A stretch of DNA of 64,000 bases from Verrucomicrobiia bacterium. Its GTDB lineage: Bacteria; Verrucomicrobiota; Verrucomicrobiia; Verrucomicrobiales; DEV007. The notes under the pieces are model-generated. The model was not told the origin of the DNA and made no database searches. It saw nothing but the letters and a program-made list of their open reading frames with translations. The DNA lies in NCBI GenBank assembly GCA_030425385.1, contig JAUIAH010000004.1:248001-312000 (forward strand), written 5' to 3'. Shown here piece by piece: positions 1-9,028 of the stretch; position 1 is the first letter of the stretch; each line of letters opens with the position of its first letter. Both the position numbers and the translations under genes were made by a program.

Positions 1-518
1 TCATGCATACCCAAGGCTGAAGCCTTGGGCTGGGCTCTTTGGGGCCTTCAGCCCCATGGCGTGAATTGTCCGGTTGCTCTAGCCGGATGGCCCTCAGGAA
101 CGCTTCCACGGTTCGCTCATTTATGGGCGGTTGCACCCTCTCTGGCTCACGGGGGGCTTCTGCGAGCGTTCATTGGCCGTTCGTTTGGCCTCAACGGTCG
201 TTGATTTAAATGGTCAGGACGGCGGCCTGAAGGGGCGCGAGAGCCATAGCCCAAGGCTTTAGCCTTGGGTGCGGGGCGGTGCCCACGATGGGCGGCCTGA
301 AGGGTCGCGAGAATGGGTGGTTGTTTATGCCTAAACTAAGGGGTTATCATCCTTCAGGCCGCGGCTCTTTAGTTTAGCCCCTTGGCGTCGAGCCTTCATT
401 TGCGTCCGGTTTATTGCGCTGTGGGCCGGATGCTCCTCAGGGGCTCTTCCACGGTCCGTTCATTTATGGGTGGTTGCAGCCTCTCTGGCTCGCCGGGGCT
501 TTCCGCCCACGATATTCG
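1..518. repeat. Gene-free array of palindromic and direct repeats
   Basis: I see no credible coding region here. The stretch holds two near-identical palindromes, CCCAAGGCT with a 2-nt loop then AGCCTTGGG, at 10-29 and 250-269, and a GGGGC/GCCCC hairpin at 41-55. A direct repeat (GGCGGCCTGAAGGG-CGCGAG) lies at 221-241 and 291-311. An imperfect ~95-bp repeat lies at 68-160 and 404-500, including a common TCATTTATGGG-GGTTGCA segment. The inverted pair CTAAACTAAGGGG / CCCCTT-type sequence lies around 331-384. This is the layout of REP-like intergenic elements. The array may continue beyond the left edge. Confidence 0.7.
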
Positions 519-1532
519 TTATTGCTTCTGTGAGGCAAGCGCATCTTCGAAACGTATGCGCGGGAGCACTTCCTCCGGCATGCGGCTTTTGTCAGAGAGG
601 TTGTAGACTTGGAACTTGTCTTCGGTCTCCATGACTTGCTTGAGCACTTGGAAGGCTGGGAGAATGTAAGGTTCAAAGTCGCGGGCGATCTTCGTTGGGC
701 GAGCCTGTGTGCCTTCATCGTAGGCGCGGGCTTGCGGACCTTGATAGTTGAGGTCCATGCCTAACACATACAGGCGTTTGTAGCCGAGGAAGGCTGCCGT
801 TTGCAGGGCACGGTAGAGGATCGTGCGAGAGCAGAAGACGCCGAGACGGAGGTCGCGGCTCCAGCCGACACGGCTGTCGTCGTCGCGCGGCGGCGTGGGC
901 AATACGAGGTTAGGCTCATTGCGTGCCCAAGAGAGGAAGTCTGCCTGAGTACGGCGCGGCTGACCGTAGGGACGATTGACGACCTCACTGAGATAAAGGT
1001 TAGGGCTTTCGAGCAGGCTGGGGTCCGTCTCGGCAATGACGCGGAAGCCGCCAAAGGAGAAGAAGCAGTCCGCGCCACTCAGGATGACTTCTCGAATCAT
1101 CTCAAAGCGATTCTGAAAGAAATCGATGTCGGTGACGGTGTAGTGTGAGGGGGAGAGGCCATGCGTTTGCATGACCTGGATGGCTCCGTTCACGCCGATG
1201 ACGGCTTGGCCGCGGAGACTGGTGAGATCGAGCTCCTTGATCGATGGGCCGGTGCCGAGGATGAAGCATGATTGGCCCTGACATTTCCCTTCAACCGCGG
1301 CCAATGACTGCGTGCGCCCCAAGACCTTGCCGTCCCAGAGGATGGAGCGATTGAGGTCGGGGTTGTTTCCCGAGAGGTGAAATCGCGGCCCGGCGTGGGT
1401 GAGGTGTTTGTAAGGACGGGGGAGGCTGGCGCGAAAGAGCTTCTCTACGACGGCGTCGGGGAGGCCGAGTCGAGCCATGATAGCGAGCAGCGCTCGGGCC
1501 CCGCGCGGCCTCGAGGGCGGGGGAGATGTCAT
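519..1532 (-). CDS. DUF115/MAF-like envelope polysaccharide-associated protein
   Basis: Protein of 337 residues with a Rossmann-like segment near residue 90 (FILGTGPSIKELDL) followed by a VIGVNGA stretch. This is the pattern of the DUF115 / motility-accessory-factor / 6-hydroxymethylpterin pyrophosphokinase-like fold, found in many LPS and surface-glycan clusters. The exact reaction cannot be read from sequence. The start codon overlaps the stop of the upstream methyltransferase (ATGA, 1529-1532), so the two are probably one transcript with coupled translation. With the divergent GT-C-like membrane protein beyond the methyltransferase, a role in surface glycan or LPS assembly is likely but inferred. 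The 3' end abuts the repeat array at 1-518. No signal peptide or membrane segment is evident. Confidence 0.6.
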   Translation of the reverse strand: MTSPPPSRPRGARALLAIMARLGLPDAVVEKLFRASLPRPYKHLTHAGPRFHLSGNNPDLNRSILWDGKVLGRTQSLAAVEGKCQGQSCFILGTGPSIKELDLTSLRGQAVIGVNGAIQVMQTHGLSPSHYTVTDIDFFQNRFEMIREVILSGADCFFSFGGFRVIAETDPSLLESPNLYLSEVVNRPYGQPRRTQADFLSWARNEPNLVLPTPPRDDDSRVGWSRDLRLGVFCSRTILYRALQTAAFLGYKRLYVLGMDLNYQGPQARAYDEGTQARPTKIARDFEPYILPAFQVLKQVMETEDKFQVYNLSDKSRMPEEVLPRIRFEDALASQKQ

Positions 1533-2191
1533 GAGGGGCTGGTCTTCTCGAAGATCAGGTTGCGCTGTTGCTCGACGATCGAAATGGTCGGGTGTTTGCA
1601 GACCAAGTGGAGGCCCGCGGCGGCGGCTTCCTCACAAAAGGTCGATAATTTCACGGCGTAGCCGGAGGGTGTCTTGCCACGAAGGCGTTTCCGCCAGTAA
1701 CGCCAAGTGGCGGTGTTGTAGAAGCTGAGGGCCACGTATTTCCGGCTCACGCGCGCAAGTTCAGAGAGAGCCCGTTGCCGTTTCTCCGGCTCGGAGATGT
1801 GATGGAAGAGGCGCATGCAGAAGGCGACGTCGACACAGCCATCTTCGAGGGGGATGTCCAGGATATCGCCCTGCCGAGGCTCCCACTTGGCGGCGTCGGG
1901 ATACTTCTCGACGAGGGCCTCCAACATCGTTGGGGCGTAGTCGATGAGATAGAGGCGCTTGGCTTTCTGAAAGTTGGGGTAGAAGCGGCCGTTTCCGCAG
2001 GGCATGTCGAGGATCTCGCCCTGGTCTCCTTGGGCGTAATAGCGAAAGACGAGATTGGCGAAATTCTGTTCCCAGGCGTCGAGTCGCTGCATGCGACGCG
2101 ATTTCGCGAAACGCTCGGAATCGTACTGCTTGGCGGCGTCGAGATCGCGGACCTCGTTAAAAGAACCTCGTTTGCTACTGCGGCTGGACAT
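1529..2191 (-). CDS. SAM-dependent methyltransferase (class I)
   Basis: A 220-residue class I methyltransferase. Motif I reads ILDMPCGNGRF (the glycine-rich SAM loop), followed by the acidic YLIDYAPTML strand end, and a later DVAFCMRLFHHIS segment matching motif IV/post-motif of Methyltransf_11. I chose the start at 2191 (MSSRSSKRG). The open frame runs further upstream to 2296, but that extension is low-complexity and overlaps the divergent gene. The gene overlaps the following DUF115-like gene by ATGA, which suggests a two-gene operon for envelope-glycan modification. The substrate is unknown; sugar or ubiquinone-type methylation cannot be distinguished. Confidence 0.75.
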   Translation of the reverse strand: MSSRSSKRGSFNEVRDLDAAKQYDSERFAKSRRMQRLDAWEQNFANLVFRYYAQGDQGEILDMPCGNGRFYPNFQKAKRLYLIDYAPTMLEALVEKYPDAAKWEPRQGDILDIPLEDGCVDVAFCMRLFHHISEPEKRQRALSELARVSRKYVALSFYNTATWRYWRKRLRGKTPSGYAVKLSTFCEEAAAAGLHLVCKHPTISIVEQQRNLIFEKTSPS

Positions 2192-2283
2192 GAGCCTGAT
2201 CCATATCGCTGTCCGAGAAGAGTCGCTACTAGAGATTGTCTCAGGTCTGGATTGATATTTGATAAATATTATATATACCAGAA

Positions 2284-4029
2284 ATGATGAATCCAAGGAT
2301 CGAGCAGCGGGCTTGGCAGTGGTGGTTCCCCTGGGGGCTCGTACTGGTGGTGGCCTGGATCGCGCACGCGGGTGCGTGGATGGCTTCGTTCTACATGGAT
2401 GATTATCATCATATCTTGATGAATCCGGTCGTGCGTGGGGAGGCTGAGGTTGATTTCGGATGGAAAGGGCGATTCCTCACTTTTGCCCTATGGCGAGGCG
2501 TCTATGCGGTGTGGGGGCCTGAGACCATGGCGTTTCATGGACTGAATTGGCTCCTGCATGGGGCTGTAGCTGTCACCGGGTTTGGGGTCATGCGCGGCTT
2601 CTTGCGCCTGGGGCCGGATCCGCTCCCTGATCAGGCGACGTCCACGGCGTTGTGGGGCGCGCTCCTCTTTGCGGTCCATCCCCTTTGTGTGGAACCCATC
2701 CATTATGCTGCCCAAACATCGATTCTCTTGGCAACCTTCCTTGCCTTGCTAGCGGGAGGGGCCTTCTTGCGATGGAAAGTCACTGGGAATCTGGGCTGGG
2801 CGGCTGCTTCTTTGTTAGGAGTGCTTTTGTCGGGAATGGCGAAGGAGGCCGGATTCTGGCATGCCCTCATCGGCATCTTCTTCATGGCTCTGCTAGGGCA
2901 TCAGGGGCATCACCCGTTTCCAGCTCTGGGGCGTTCGTTGCGCGGTCGCTTGGGAGTGATGATCGGACTTGGAGTGGTGGGCGCTGTCGTGGCGCACACC
3001 TGGTTGGGCCTTGTCCTGGCCCGCTTGCAAACGCCCGATCTCTATGGTCAACACCTGCTCACCCAAGCGCGCGTGCTTGGCGAGTATGTCAGTCGTATGT
3101 TCGTTCCCCTGGGGCTGTGCAGTGATCACCATGTGCCGTGGACAGTATCGTGGACGGACACGGATGCTGTGTTCCGCCTCCTGGTCACGGCGGTGGCTGC
3201 TTTCTGGATTCTTGAGCGCTATGGGCGTCGGCGGTCGTGGTTAGCCGCGTTGTTAGGCATGGGGCTCTTTCACATGCTCATCCGCTTTGCCTATGTCGTG
3301 GATGAGCCCATGGTAGAGTATCGCACCTATCCCGCCATGCCGTGGATCGCTCTCTTCATCGTGGTGGTGGTCCGCGAATGCACGGATTGGCGCTTTCCGC
3401 GACTGGCTGCCTGGACGCGCCCGGTGCTTGCGATGCTCGTGCTTGGATTTGCCTTGCTCACTTGGCAGCGTTCTCGTGTGTGGCAGGACGAGCGTAGCAT
3501 TGTCACGAATGTGCTAGGGCAGTATCCGCTCAATCTGCGTGCCCTTGGAATCTACATGAAGAATCTTACCATGCGTGGGGAATTCGAAACGGTGATCGCG
3601 GGGAAGCGCATGCCCGATGAGGTCAGTCGTGCCATCAATGATTTCAATCGAGAGAATGACAGGATCTACAGTGAGCGGCGTCAGCATTTGGATTACGCTT
3701 CTTGTCAGTATTTCATTATCCGTGCGCAGCTCCACGCAGGACAAACGGAGGCAGCCGCAGAGCGGGCGCAAGCCATGCTCGCGGATCTGCTCACTGGGCG
3801 TCGGGCGGGTAATGATGAGTCCCATTTCTCCGCCTTTCTATCGCGTGCTCTCTGTCATGTGATGATGGGAGAACGCGAGGCGGTCGATAGCTTGCTAGAG
3901 GCGGCGCATGCCGTATTGCCCAACGCAGAAGAGCTTCCCGAGATGCTTCGGATGGAATTGGGCCTGATGGGAAGGGAAATGCAGGGGACCTCTCGGGGTG
4001 AGGAACTTTCTTTCCAACCAGATCCTTGA
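2284..4029 (+). CDS. Polytopic GT-C/TMTC-like membrane protein with C-terminal helical region
   Basis: A 581-residue protein with roughly ten hydrophobic segments in the first 400 residues and a soluble alpha-helical C-terminus (about 420-581). The first loop contains an acidic pair followed by aromatics (FYMDDYHHIL), as in GT-C fold glycosyltransferases and TMTC proteins, where such aspartates are catalytic. The soluble tail resembles the helical repeats that follow the membrane part in TMTC proteins, but I cannot name TPR units with certainty. It probably transfers a sugar from a lipid carrier at the outer face of the inner membrane (inference). It is divergent from the methyltransferase gene with about 90 bp between starts. 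Two adjacent ATGs (2284, 2287) make the exact start ambiguous. Confidence 0.6.
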   Translation: MMNPRIEQRAWQWWFPWGLVLVVAWIAHAGAWMASFYMDDYHHILMNPVVRGEAEVDFGWKGRFLTFALWRGVYAVWGPETMAFHGLNWLLHGAVAVTGFGVMRGFLRLGPDPLPDQATSTALWGALLFAVHPLCVEPIHYAAQTSILLATFLALLAGGAFLRWKVTGNLGWAAASLLGVLLSGMAKEAGFWHALIGIFFMALLGHQGHHPFPALGRSLRGRLGVMIGLGVVGAVVAHTWLGLVLARLQTPDLYGQHLLTQARVLGEYVSRMFVPLGLCSDHHVPWTVSWTDTDAVFRLLVTAVAAFWILERYGRRRSWLAALLGMGLFHMLIRFAYVVDEPMVEYRTYPAMPWIALFIVVVVRECTDWRFPRLAAWTRPVLAMLVLGFALLTWQRSRVWQDERSIVTNVLGQYPLNLRALGIYMKNLTMRGEFETVIAGKRMPDEVSRAINDFNRENDRIYSERRQHLDYASCQYFIIRAQLHAGQTEAAAERAQAMLADLLTGRRAGNDESHFSAFLSRALCHVMMGEREAVDSLLEAAHAVLPNAEELPEMLRMELGLMGREMQGTSRGEELSFQPDP

Positions 4030-4063
4030 TTCCCTCTGGCGACTCGTACAGGGTCGTTCGACC

Positions 4064-5254
4064 ATGTCTGAAATAGCCCACCTCCCCGACATCGTTGCTG
4101 ACGCCAAGAAGCGTGAATTCCCTCCCTTTAGCCTCAGCCGCCTCCTCCGAACGGTCTTTGAGCCTATCGAGGGGTGTAAGATCGCGATCCTAGTCGATCT
4201 CGAAGATCCAGCCTCCGAGATGGAGGCCTTTGGATTTCTGAAGAATCCCCGCTACGCCGTCCAGCAACGGGCACACCAGCATTTCTACAGCGCTTTGCAT
4301 GACTCTGTCATGGAGGAGCTGCGCATGACGGGAGGCGACATGTTTGCCTATCACATGACCCATGGTTCCAATCTCGATATGCGTGATGAGTGTTGGGATG
4401 TGGAGGGGAATGAACGCTCGCTTGACGCGGATGTTTATCCTAACTATGACATCATTCTGTGTATAGGCGATTGGAGCGCCACCGCGCCCTTGACGGCAAA
4501 GTGTAAGGAATTTGGATTCCGTGGCGCCACCATGCATGGGGTCAACAACGTCATTCTTTCCTCTGGGTTGGCTGTTGATTATGATGATGTCAGTGCTGAT
4601 GCGGAAAAGATCCGGCTCGCCATGAACCGCGCGGATGAAATTGAGATTGACTTTGCTCTCGAAGATGGGCGCGTGCTCACGGCCAGCCTCCAACTTGAGG
4701 CCCAGGAAGCGCAGAAATCGCACGGACTTTGTAAGGGAACAGATCCCGATGTCGCCAATCTTCCCGCTGGCGAAGTCTACTTTGTCCCGAGGGACGCCAA
4801 TGGTGAATTCCCCATGAAGTATGCGGACGGCACGTTAGGCGTGCTCACGGTGAAGGATCGCAATATCATCCGCTCGACGCTCATTGAGGGAGATCAAGCG
4901 ACCATTGATGCGCACAATGCGAGACTCGCGGACGATCCCATGACGGGGACACTGGGAGAACTCGGCTTCGGCACGCAGGTGTTGCCAGTTTCTGGCTCCG
5001 ACATTCAGGATGAGAAAGTGCTAGGCACTTGTCATCTAGCGACGGGACGCGACGACCATCTGGGTGGGGACATCGTTCCGGACATGTTCAAGAAGCACGA
5101 GAATTCCACACATGACGACATCCTCTTCGCGCCTCACAAAACGCCCAATTTCGATATCCAGCAAGTGCGCATGCGTCGAGGGGATCAACGCGAGATTCTC
5201 ATCGAGCATTTCCGCCCAGCGGAATATCTCGTCGAGGCTCTTTGTGGAGAGTGA
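4064..5254 (+). CDS. M29-like aminopeptidase (leucyl aminopeptidase, AmpS/T type)
   Basis: A 396-residue cytosolic protein. The C-terminal half has segments characteristic of the thermophilic-type M29 aminopeptidases: PAGEVYFVPRD near residue 240, GTLGELGFGTQV near 315, a histidine- and aspartate-containing LGTCHLATGRDDHLGG, and HDDILFAPHKTP. These normally supply the Glu, His and Asp ligands of a two-metal centre that removes N-terminal residues from peptides. I chose the ATG at 4064 (MSEIAHLPDI); the longer frame from 3998 overlaps the preceding gene and adds an unconvincing leader. It follows the GT-C-like gene by about 35 bp and converges on nagZ with an 18-bp gap. Confidence in the fold is good; substrate preference is unknown. 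Confidence 0.7.
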   Translation: MSEIAHLPDIVADAKKREFPPFSLSRLLRTVFEPIEGCKIAILVDLEDPASEMEAFGFLKNPRYAVQQRAHQHFYSALHDSVMEELRMTGGDMFAYHMTHGSNLDMRDECWDVEGNERSLDADVYPNYDIILCIGDWSATAPLTAKCKEFGFRGATMHGVNNVILSSGLAVDYDDVSADAEKIRLAMNRADEIEIDFALEDGRVLTASLQLEAQEAQKSHGLCKGTDPDVANLPAGEVYFVPRDANGEFPMKYADGTLGVLTVKDRNIIRSTLIEGDQATIDAHNARLADDPMTGTLGELGFGTQVLPVSGSDIQDEKVLGTCHLATGRDDHLGGDIVPDMFKKHENSTHDDILFAPHKTPNFDIQQVRMRRGDQREILIEHFRPAEYLVEALCGE

Positions 5255-5272
5255 CGGTGTTAGAGTAGTTTC

Positions 5273-6394
5273 CTACGCTCCCACGCCTTCCCAGGTAGGA
5301 TCTTCGCCCGCGTCCGCGGCTTCGCTCAGGAAGCTTTGGAAGGCGGCAGAAGGCTCAAACCACGGGAAGGACTTGTCCTGCTGTGCGCGGCGGAAGGCGC
5401 GGCAGCTCTCGAGATGGGCGAGCGCTTCGCGCACACGGGCTTCGGCGAGTTCGCCTTCTTGATAGGCGCGCTCGGCTGCATCGATGGCGTTGAGCATGAC
5501 GGCGTGCGTGTGACAGATGAGAGGCATGTCGATGCCCGCTTGAAGACCTGCCACGGCGGCTCCCACCGTGCCGTCCCATCGCGTCCCATCGGCGATGGCC
5601 TTCATCTCCATGCAATCCGAGATGCAGAGCCCTCGAAATCCAAGTTGGTCTCGCAGGAGGTTGGTGAGTACGTCAGGGCAGAGCGTGCCAGGGAGATCTG
5701 GATGGATCGCTTCGAAGATCACATGGGCCGTCATGATAGCGAGGGCGCCCTGGCGATGGAGGTCGGCGAGAGCCGAGAGCACGCGACGAAAGGGGAGGAG
5801 TTCCACCGCTTCCATCCGCTCCATGCGGTGGGGGAGACGCGGCAGCTCGTGGTGGCTGTCTTGATGGGTGTCTCCGTGCCCGGGAAAGTGCTTCCCACAG
5901 GCGATGATACCTTGTGAGTGAAGTCCTTCGATCAAGTGCTGGCCTAACAGAGCGACCTCGTTGGGGTCAGCGCTGAAAGAGCGTTCACCAATGACCGGAT
6001 TGTCAGGATTCGTGTCGACATCAAGGACAGGAGCAAAGTCCATGTCGAACCCAACCTCGCGCAGTTCCTGTCCGAGACATTGACCGATTTCGTGAGCGAT
6101 CGCAGCCCGATCACCCGGCGCCCGTCCGACCGCGCGCATGGAGGGGAGGCGTGTGAACCCGCGTTCCAAGCGCACGGTGTTCCCGCCCTCTTGATCGACG
6201 CAGACGAGCAGCTCGCTTCCGGCGATGGCGCGCGCGTCGGTGATCAAAGACGCGACTTGATCAGGCGTGTCGACATTGCGCGAGAACAGCACGAGCCCGC
6301 CCACGCCGCGGCCGAGGACGCGTTTGTCATCATCAGAAAGCTGCAGACCGCTGGCGCCGACGCAGAAGAGGGGAGCAAGGGAGGGGGTGGGCAT
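5273..6394 (-). CDS. nagZ: Beta-N-acetylhexosaminidase, GH3 family
   Basis: A 373-residue glycoside hydrolase family 3 protein of NagZ length (bacterial NagZ is about 340-360). It shows the family signature KHFPGHGDTHQDSH with the catalytic His/Asp loop, the CVDQEGG strand, DFAPVLDVDTNP, and CISDCMEMKAI, whose Asp is the nucleophile position. NagZ removes non-reducing N-acetylglucosamine from peptidoglycan turnover products in the cytosol. No signal peptide is visible, which agrees. I prefer ATG at 6394 over the GTG six codons upstream. The gene is divergent from a GlcNAc-6-sulfatase-like gene 112 bp away, so it could also act on GlcNAc released from host or algal glycans. Confidence 0.9.
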   Translation of the reverse strand: MPTPSLAPLFCVGASGLQLSDDDKRVLGRGVGGLVLFSRNVDTPDQVASLITDARAIAGSELLVCVDQEGGNTVRLERGFTRLPSMRAVGRAPGDRAAIAHEIGQCLGQELREVGFDMDFAPVLDVDTNPDNPVIGERSFSADPNEVALLGQHLIEGLHSQGIIACGKHFPGHGDTHQDSHHELPRLPHRMERMEAVELLPFRRVLSALADLHRQGALAIMTAHVIFEAIHPDLPGTLCPDVLTNLLRDQLGFRGLCISDCMEMKAIADGTRWDGTVGAAVAGLQAGIDMPLICHTHAVMLNAIDAAERAYQEGELAEARVREALAHLESCRAFRRAQQDKSFPWFEPSAAFQSFLSEAADAGEDPTWEGVGA

Positions 6395-6505
6395 GGGGCG
6401 ACCTAGCGTCACCTGCGGCGGATTGCCAGTCCTTAAGAAGCGCCCACCCAGAACTCTCTCAGTCTACGATTGCCAGGGTCAAGGTCTCGGGGTTAGAACC
6501 GCTGT

Positions 6506-8116
6506 ATGCAGCGTTTCATCCTTGCCCTTTCCTTCCTGCTCAGTGCGGGGCCGCTCGTGGCGGCGCCCAATGTTCTCTTCATCTTCACGGACGATCACGC
6601 CCCGCATGCGATCGGCGCTTACAATGGTTGGCTGAAATCGGTCAATCCCACGCCCAACATCGATCAGTTGGCGAGTGAAGGCATGGTCTTCGAACAGAGT
6701 TTCTGCACGAACTCCATCTGCGGCCCCAGCCGCGCGGTGATTCTGACGGGGAAACACAGCCACAAGAACGGTTTCATGAACAATGGGAACTCGTTTGACT
6801 GGGAGCAGCAGACCTTTTCGAAGATCCTCCGCGAATCCGGTTACCAAACGGCACTCTATGGGAAATCTCATCTCAAGGGCACCCCGCAAGGGTTCGATGA
6901 TTGGAAAGTCCTTCCCGGTCAGGGGGACTACTACAACCCCTTCCTCATCACGCCCGAGGGACGTGTGCAAGTGCAAGGCTACTGCACGGACATCGTGACC
7001 GATCTCGCAGTGGAGTGGCTCACCCAAGATCGCGACCCCGAGAAGCCCTTCTTTCTCATGGTGCAACACAAGGCCCCGCACCGTTGTTGGATGCCCGCCC
7101 TACGTCACCTTCATCTCTATGACGACATCACCATCCCTGAGCCGGACACGTTGTTCGATGACTGGCAGGACAACGCTCCACCCGCCCGGTATCAGGAGTT
7201 GGAAATTGATCGTCACATGGATCTGAACTACGACCTCTTCGTGGACCTCACGCCGGAGTTTGATCAGCCGGCCTCACAGAAGCGCCAAGATCGTTCCGCC
7301 TGGAACAATATGAAGCGCATGACGCCTGGCCAGCTCAAGACCTGGCGAGACGCGTATGGTCCTAAGGACGAAGCCTTTCATCGTGCCAAGCTCACGGGCA
7401 AAGACCTCGTGCGTTGGAAATACCAGCGTTACGCCAAGAACTACCTCCGTTGCATCAAGGGCGTGGATGAAAGTGTGGGCCGCCTGCGAGAGACGCTGAA
7501 GGAGTTGGGACTTGGTGAGGACACCATCGTCATCTATTCCTCGGACCAAGGATTCTACATAGGCGACCACGGCTGGTACGACAAACGGTGGATGTATGAA
7601 GAATCCCTCAAGATGCCTTTCGTCATCAAATGGCCAGGCGTCACCATCCCCGGTTCGCGCAACACGCACATGATTCAGAATCTCGACTACGCGCCCACCT
7701 TCCTCGATATGGCTGGGGCACGCATCCCGCGTGACATGCAGGGCCTATCGCTAGAGCCTCTCCTCAAAGGGCGTTCTCCGGATGACTGGCGCACCAGCAT
7801 CTACTATCACTACTACGAATACCCCAGCGTGCACATGGTGCCGCGCCACTACGGTATCCGCACCACGCGCTACAAGCTCATGCACTTCTATCGCTTTGAC
7901 GAATGGGAAATGTATGACCTGGAGAAAGATCCGGAAGAACTGACGAACATCTATGGTCGCCCAGGTTACGAACGCCTCACCGCGGACCTGAAGCAACAGC
8001 TCCGAGGGCTTCAAGAGACCTACGAAGACGATGGTGATTTCTCCGAGAAACCAGAGGCCTGGCAGAAAGAAATGCGCACTCCGGGAGCTTCCGCTACGAA
8101 GAAACTCGACTCATAA
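6506..8116 (+). CDS. S1-family sulfatase, GlcNAc-6-sulfatase-like, exported
   Basis: A 536-residue sulfatase with a Sec signal peptide (residues 1-19, ending GPLVAA). The metal-binding start NVLFIFTDDHAP and the modification motif C-G-P-S-R with Cys72 mark a type I (cysteine) sulfatase that needs conversion of Cys to formylglycine. The second part of the signature is GKSHLK at about residue 114. The run FDDWKVLPGQGDYYNPF is typical of the N-acetylglucosamine-6-sulfatase/mucin-desulfating group. It hydrolyses sulfate esters in the periplasm. The formylglycine-generating-enzyme homologue lies 900 bp downstream. It converges on hisA with only 12 bp between the stops. Confidence 0.85.
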   Translation: MQRFILALSFLLSAGPLVAAPNVLFIFTDDHAPHAIGAYNGWLKSVNPTPNIDQLASEGMVFEQSFCTNSICGPSRAVILTGKHSHKNGFMNNGNSFDWEQQTFSKILRESGYQTALYGKSHLKGTPQGFDDWKVLPGQGDYYNPFLITPEGRVQVQGYCTDIVTDLAVEWLTQDRDPEKPFFLMVQHKAPHRCWMPALRHLHLYDDITIPEPDTLFDDWQDNAPPARYQELEIDRHMDLNYDLFVDLTPEFDQPASQKRQDRSAWNNMKRMTPGQLKTWRDAYGPKDEAFHRAKLTGKDLVRWKYQRYAKNYLRCIKGVDESVGRLRETLKELGLGEDTIVIYSSDQGFYIGDHGWYDKRWMYEESLKMPFVIKWPGVTIPGSRNTHMIQNLDYAPTFLDMAGARIPRDMQGLSLEPLLKGRSPDDWRTSIYYHYYEYPSVHMVPRHYGIRTTRYKLMHFYRFDEWEMYDLEKDPEELTNIYGRPGYERLTADLKQQLRGLQETYEDDGDFSEKPEAWQKEMRTPGASATKKLDS

Positions 8117-8128
8117 GGAAGCCAGTCA

Positions 8129-8914
8129 CTAGGAGGATGGCGGCAACGTGTGCGCGCGGTTCCAGGCGACGCAGTCGGCGTAGCGGGCACCTTGGCCTCC
8201 GAAGAGATCAAGGGCGCTGCCGATGGTGAGGTCAACCTTGCCTTGGCTGAGGGCGTGAACCGTCTCCAGATCTTCCATCGACCGGGCACCGCCTGCGTAG
8301 GTAGTGGGGATGGTGGTCCACTCGGCTAACGCTTGGACGAGTTCGGTATCGATACCCTGACATTTGCCTTCGACGTCGGCGGCGTGAATAAGGAATTCGC
8401 TAGCGTGGCTCGCGAGCGTTTGGAGCGTGGATTGATCGACTGGCATTTCGGTGAGGGTTTGCCAGCGATTCATGGCCACCTGCCAGCCGCTATCTGTTCG
8501 TCGGCAACTGAGATCCAGCACGAGATGCTCTTTGCCCACTTCGGCCACGAGTTGGGCGAGTTGAGCCTCTTGGAAATGGCCTTCCTGGTCAAAGAGCATG
8601 GAAGTGACGATGACATGACTGGCGCCCGCTTGAAGGTAGTCGGCCGCATTGCTGAGATCGACGCCCCCTCCGAGCTGTAGCCCTCCTGGGTAGGCCGCGA
8701 GGGCATCGCGGGCGGCGGTCTCGTTGCCGGGACCGAGCTTGATCACATGTCCTCCCTTGAGGCCATCCTCTCGATACCGGTTGGCGAAGTAGGCGGCTGG
8801 ACGGTCGCTAACGAAATTCGTCTGCGCCTCACCGGTGGCATCCTTGAGCGTGCCGCCGACGATCTGTTTCACCTGGCCTTGGTGGAGATCAATGCAGGGA
8901 CGGAAGAGGCTCAT
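8129..8914 (-). CDS. hisA: Phosphoribosylformimino-AICAR-P isomerase, eukaryote-type HisA
   Basis: A 261-residue TIM barrel for the fourth step of histidine synthesis (ProFAR to PRFAR). The N-terminus FRPCIDLHQGQVKQIVGG and the SRxxD-like end region (TYAGGARSMEDLE) match the eukaryotic HIS6 subfamily rather than the common bacterial HisA, which starts IPAIDLKDG. I chose ATG at 8914 (MSLFRPCID); the open frame extends 35 codons further with a charged sequence that runs into the divergent gene's promoter. It stands alone, away from other his genes in this window. Length and motifs are intact, so I expect a working enzyme. Confidence 0.88.
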   Translation of the reverse strand: MSLFRPCIDLHQGQVKQIVGGTLKDATGEAQTNFVSDRPAAYFANRYREDGLKGGHVIKLGPGNETAARDALAAYPGGLQLGGGVDLSNAADYLQAGASHVIVTSMLFDQEGHFQEAQLAQLVAEVGKEHLVLDLSCRRTDSGWQVAMNRWQTLTEMPVDQSTLQTLASHASEFLIHAADVEGKCQGIDTELVQALAEWTTIPTTYAGGARSMEDLETVHALSQGKVDLTIGSALDLFGGQGARYADCVAWNRAHTLPPSS

Positions 8915-9028
8915 GGAGCGTATCTCTTCTGAAACGGTGCGCTGGTCAACCATGGGGACGGATCGTGAGCGATTCTTCTCCCTGGGGGAGGACTTGCGCT
9001 CAGAGGAAAGCTTGCTCAAGCTGGCCGG

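Noticed and set aside
382-606. 74-residue open frame in the repeat array
   Set aside because: Spans the repeat unit and antisense start of the DUF115-like gene; no coding signal.
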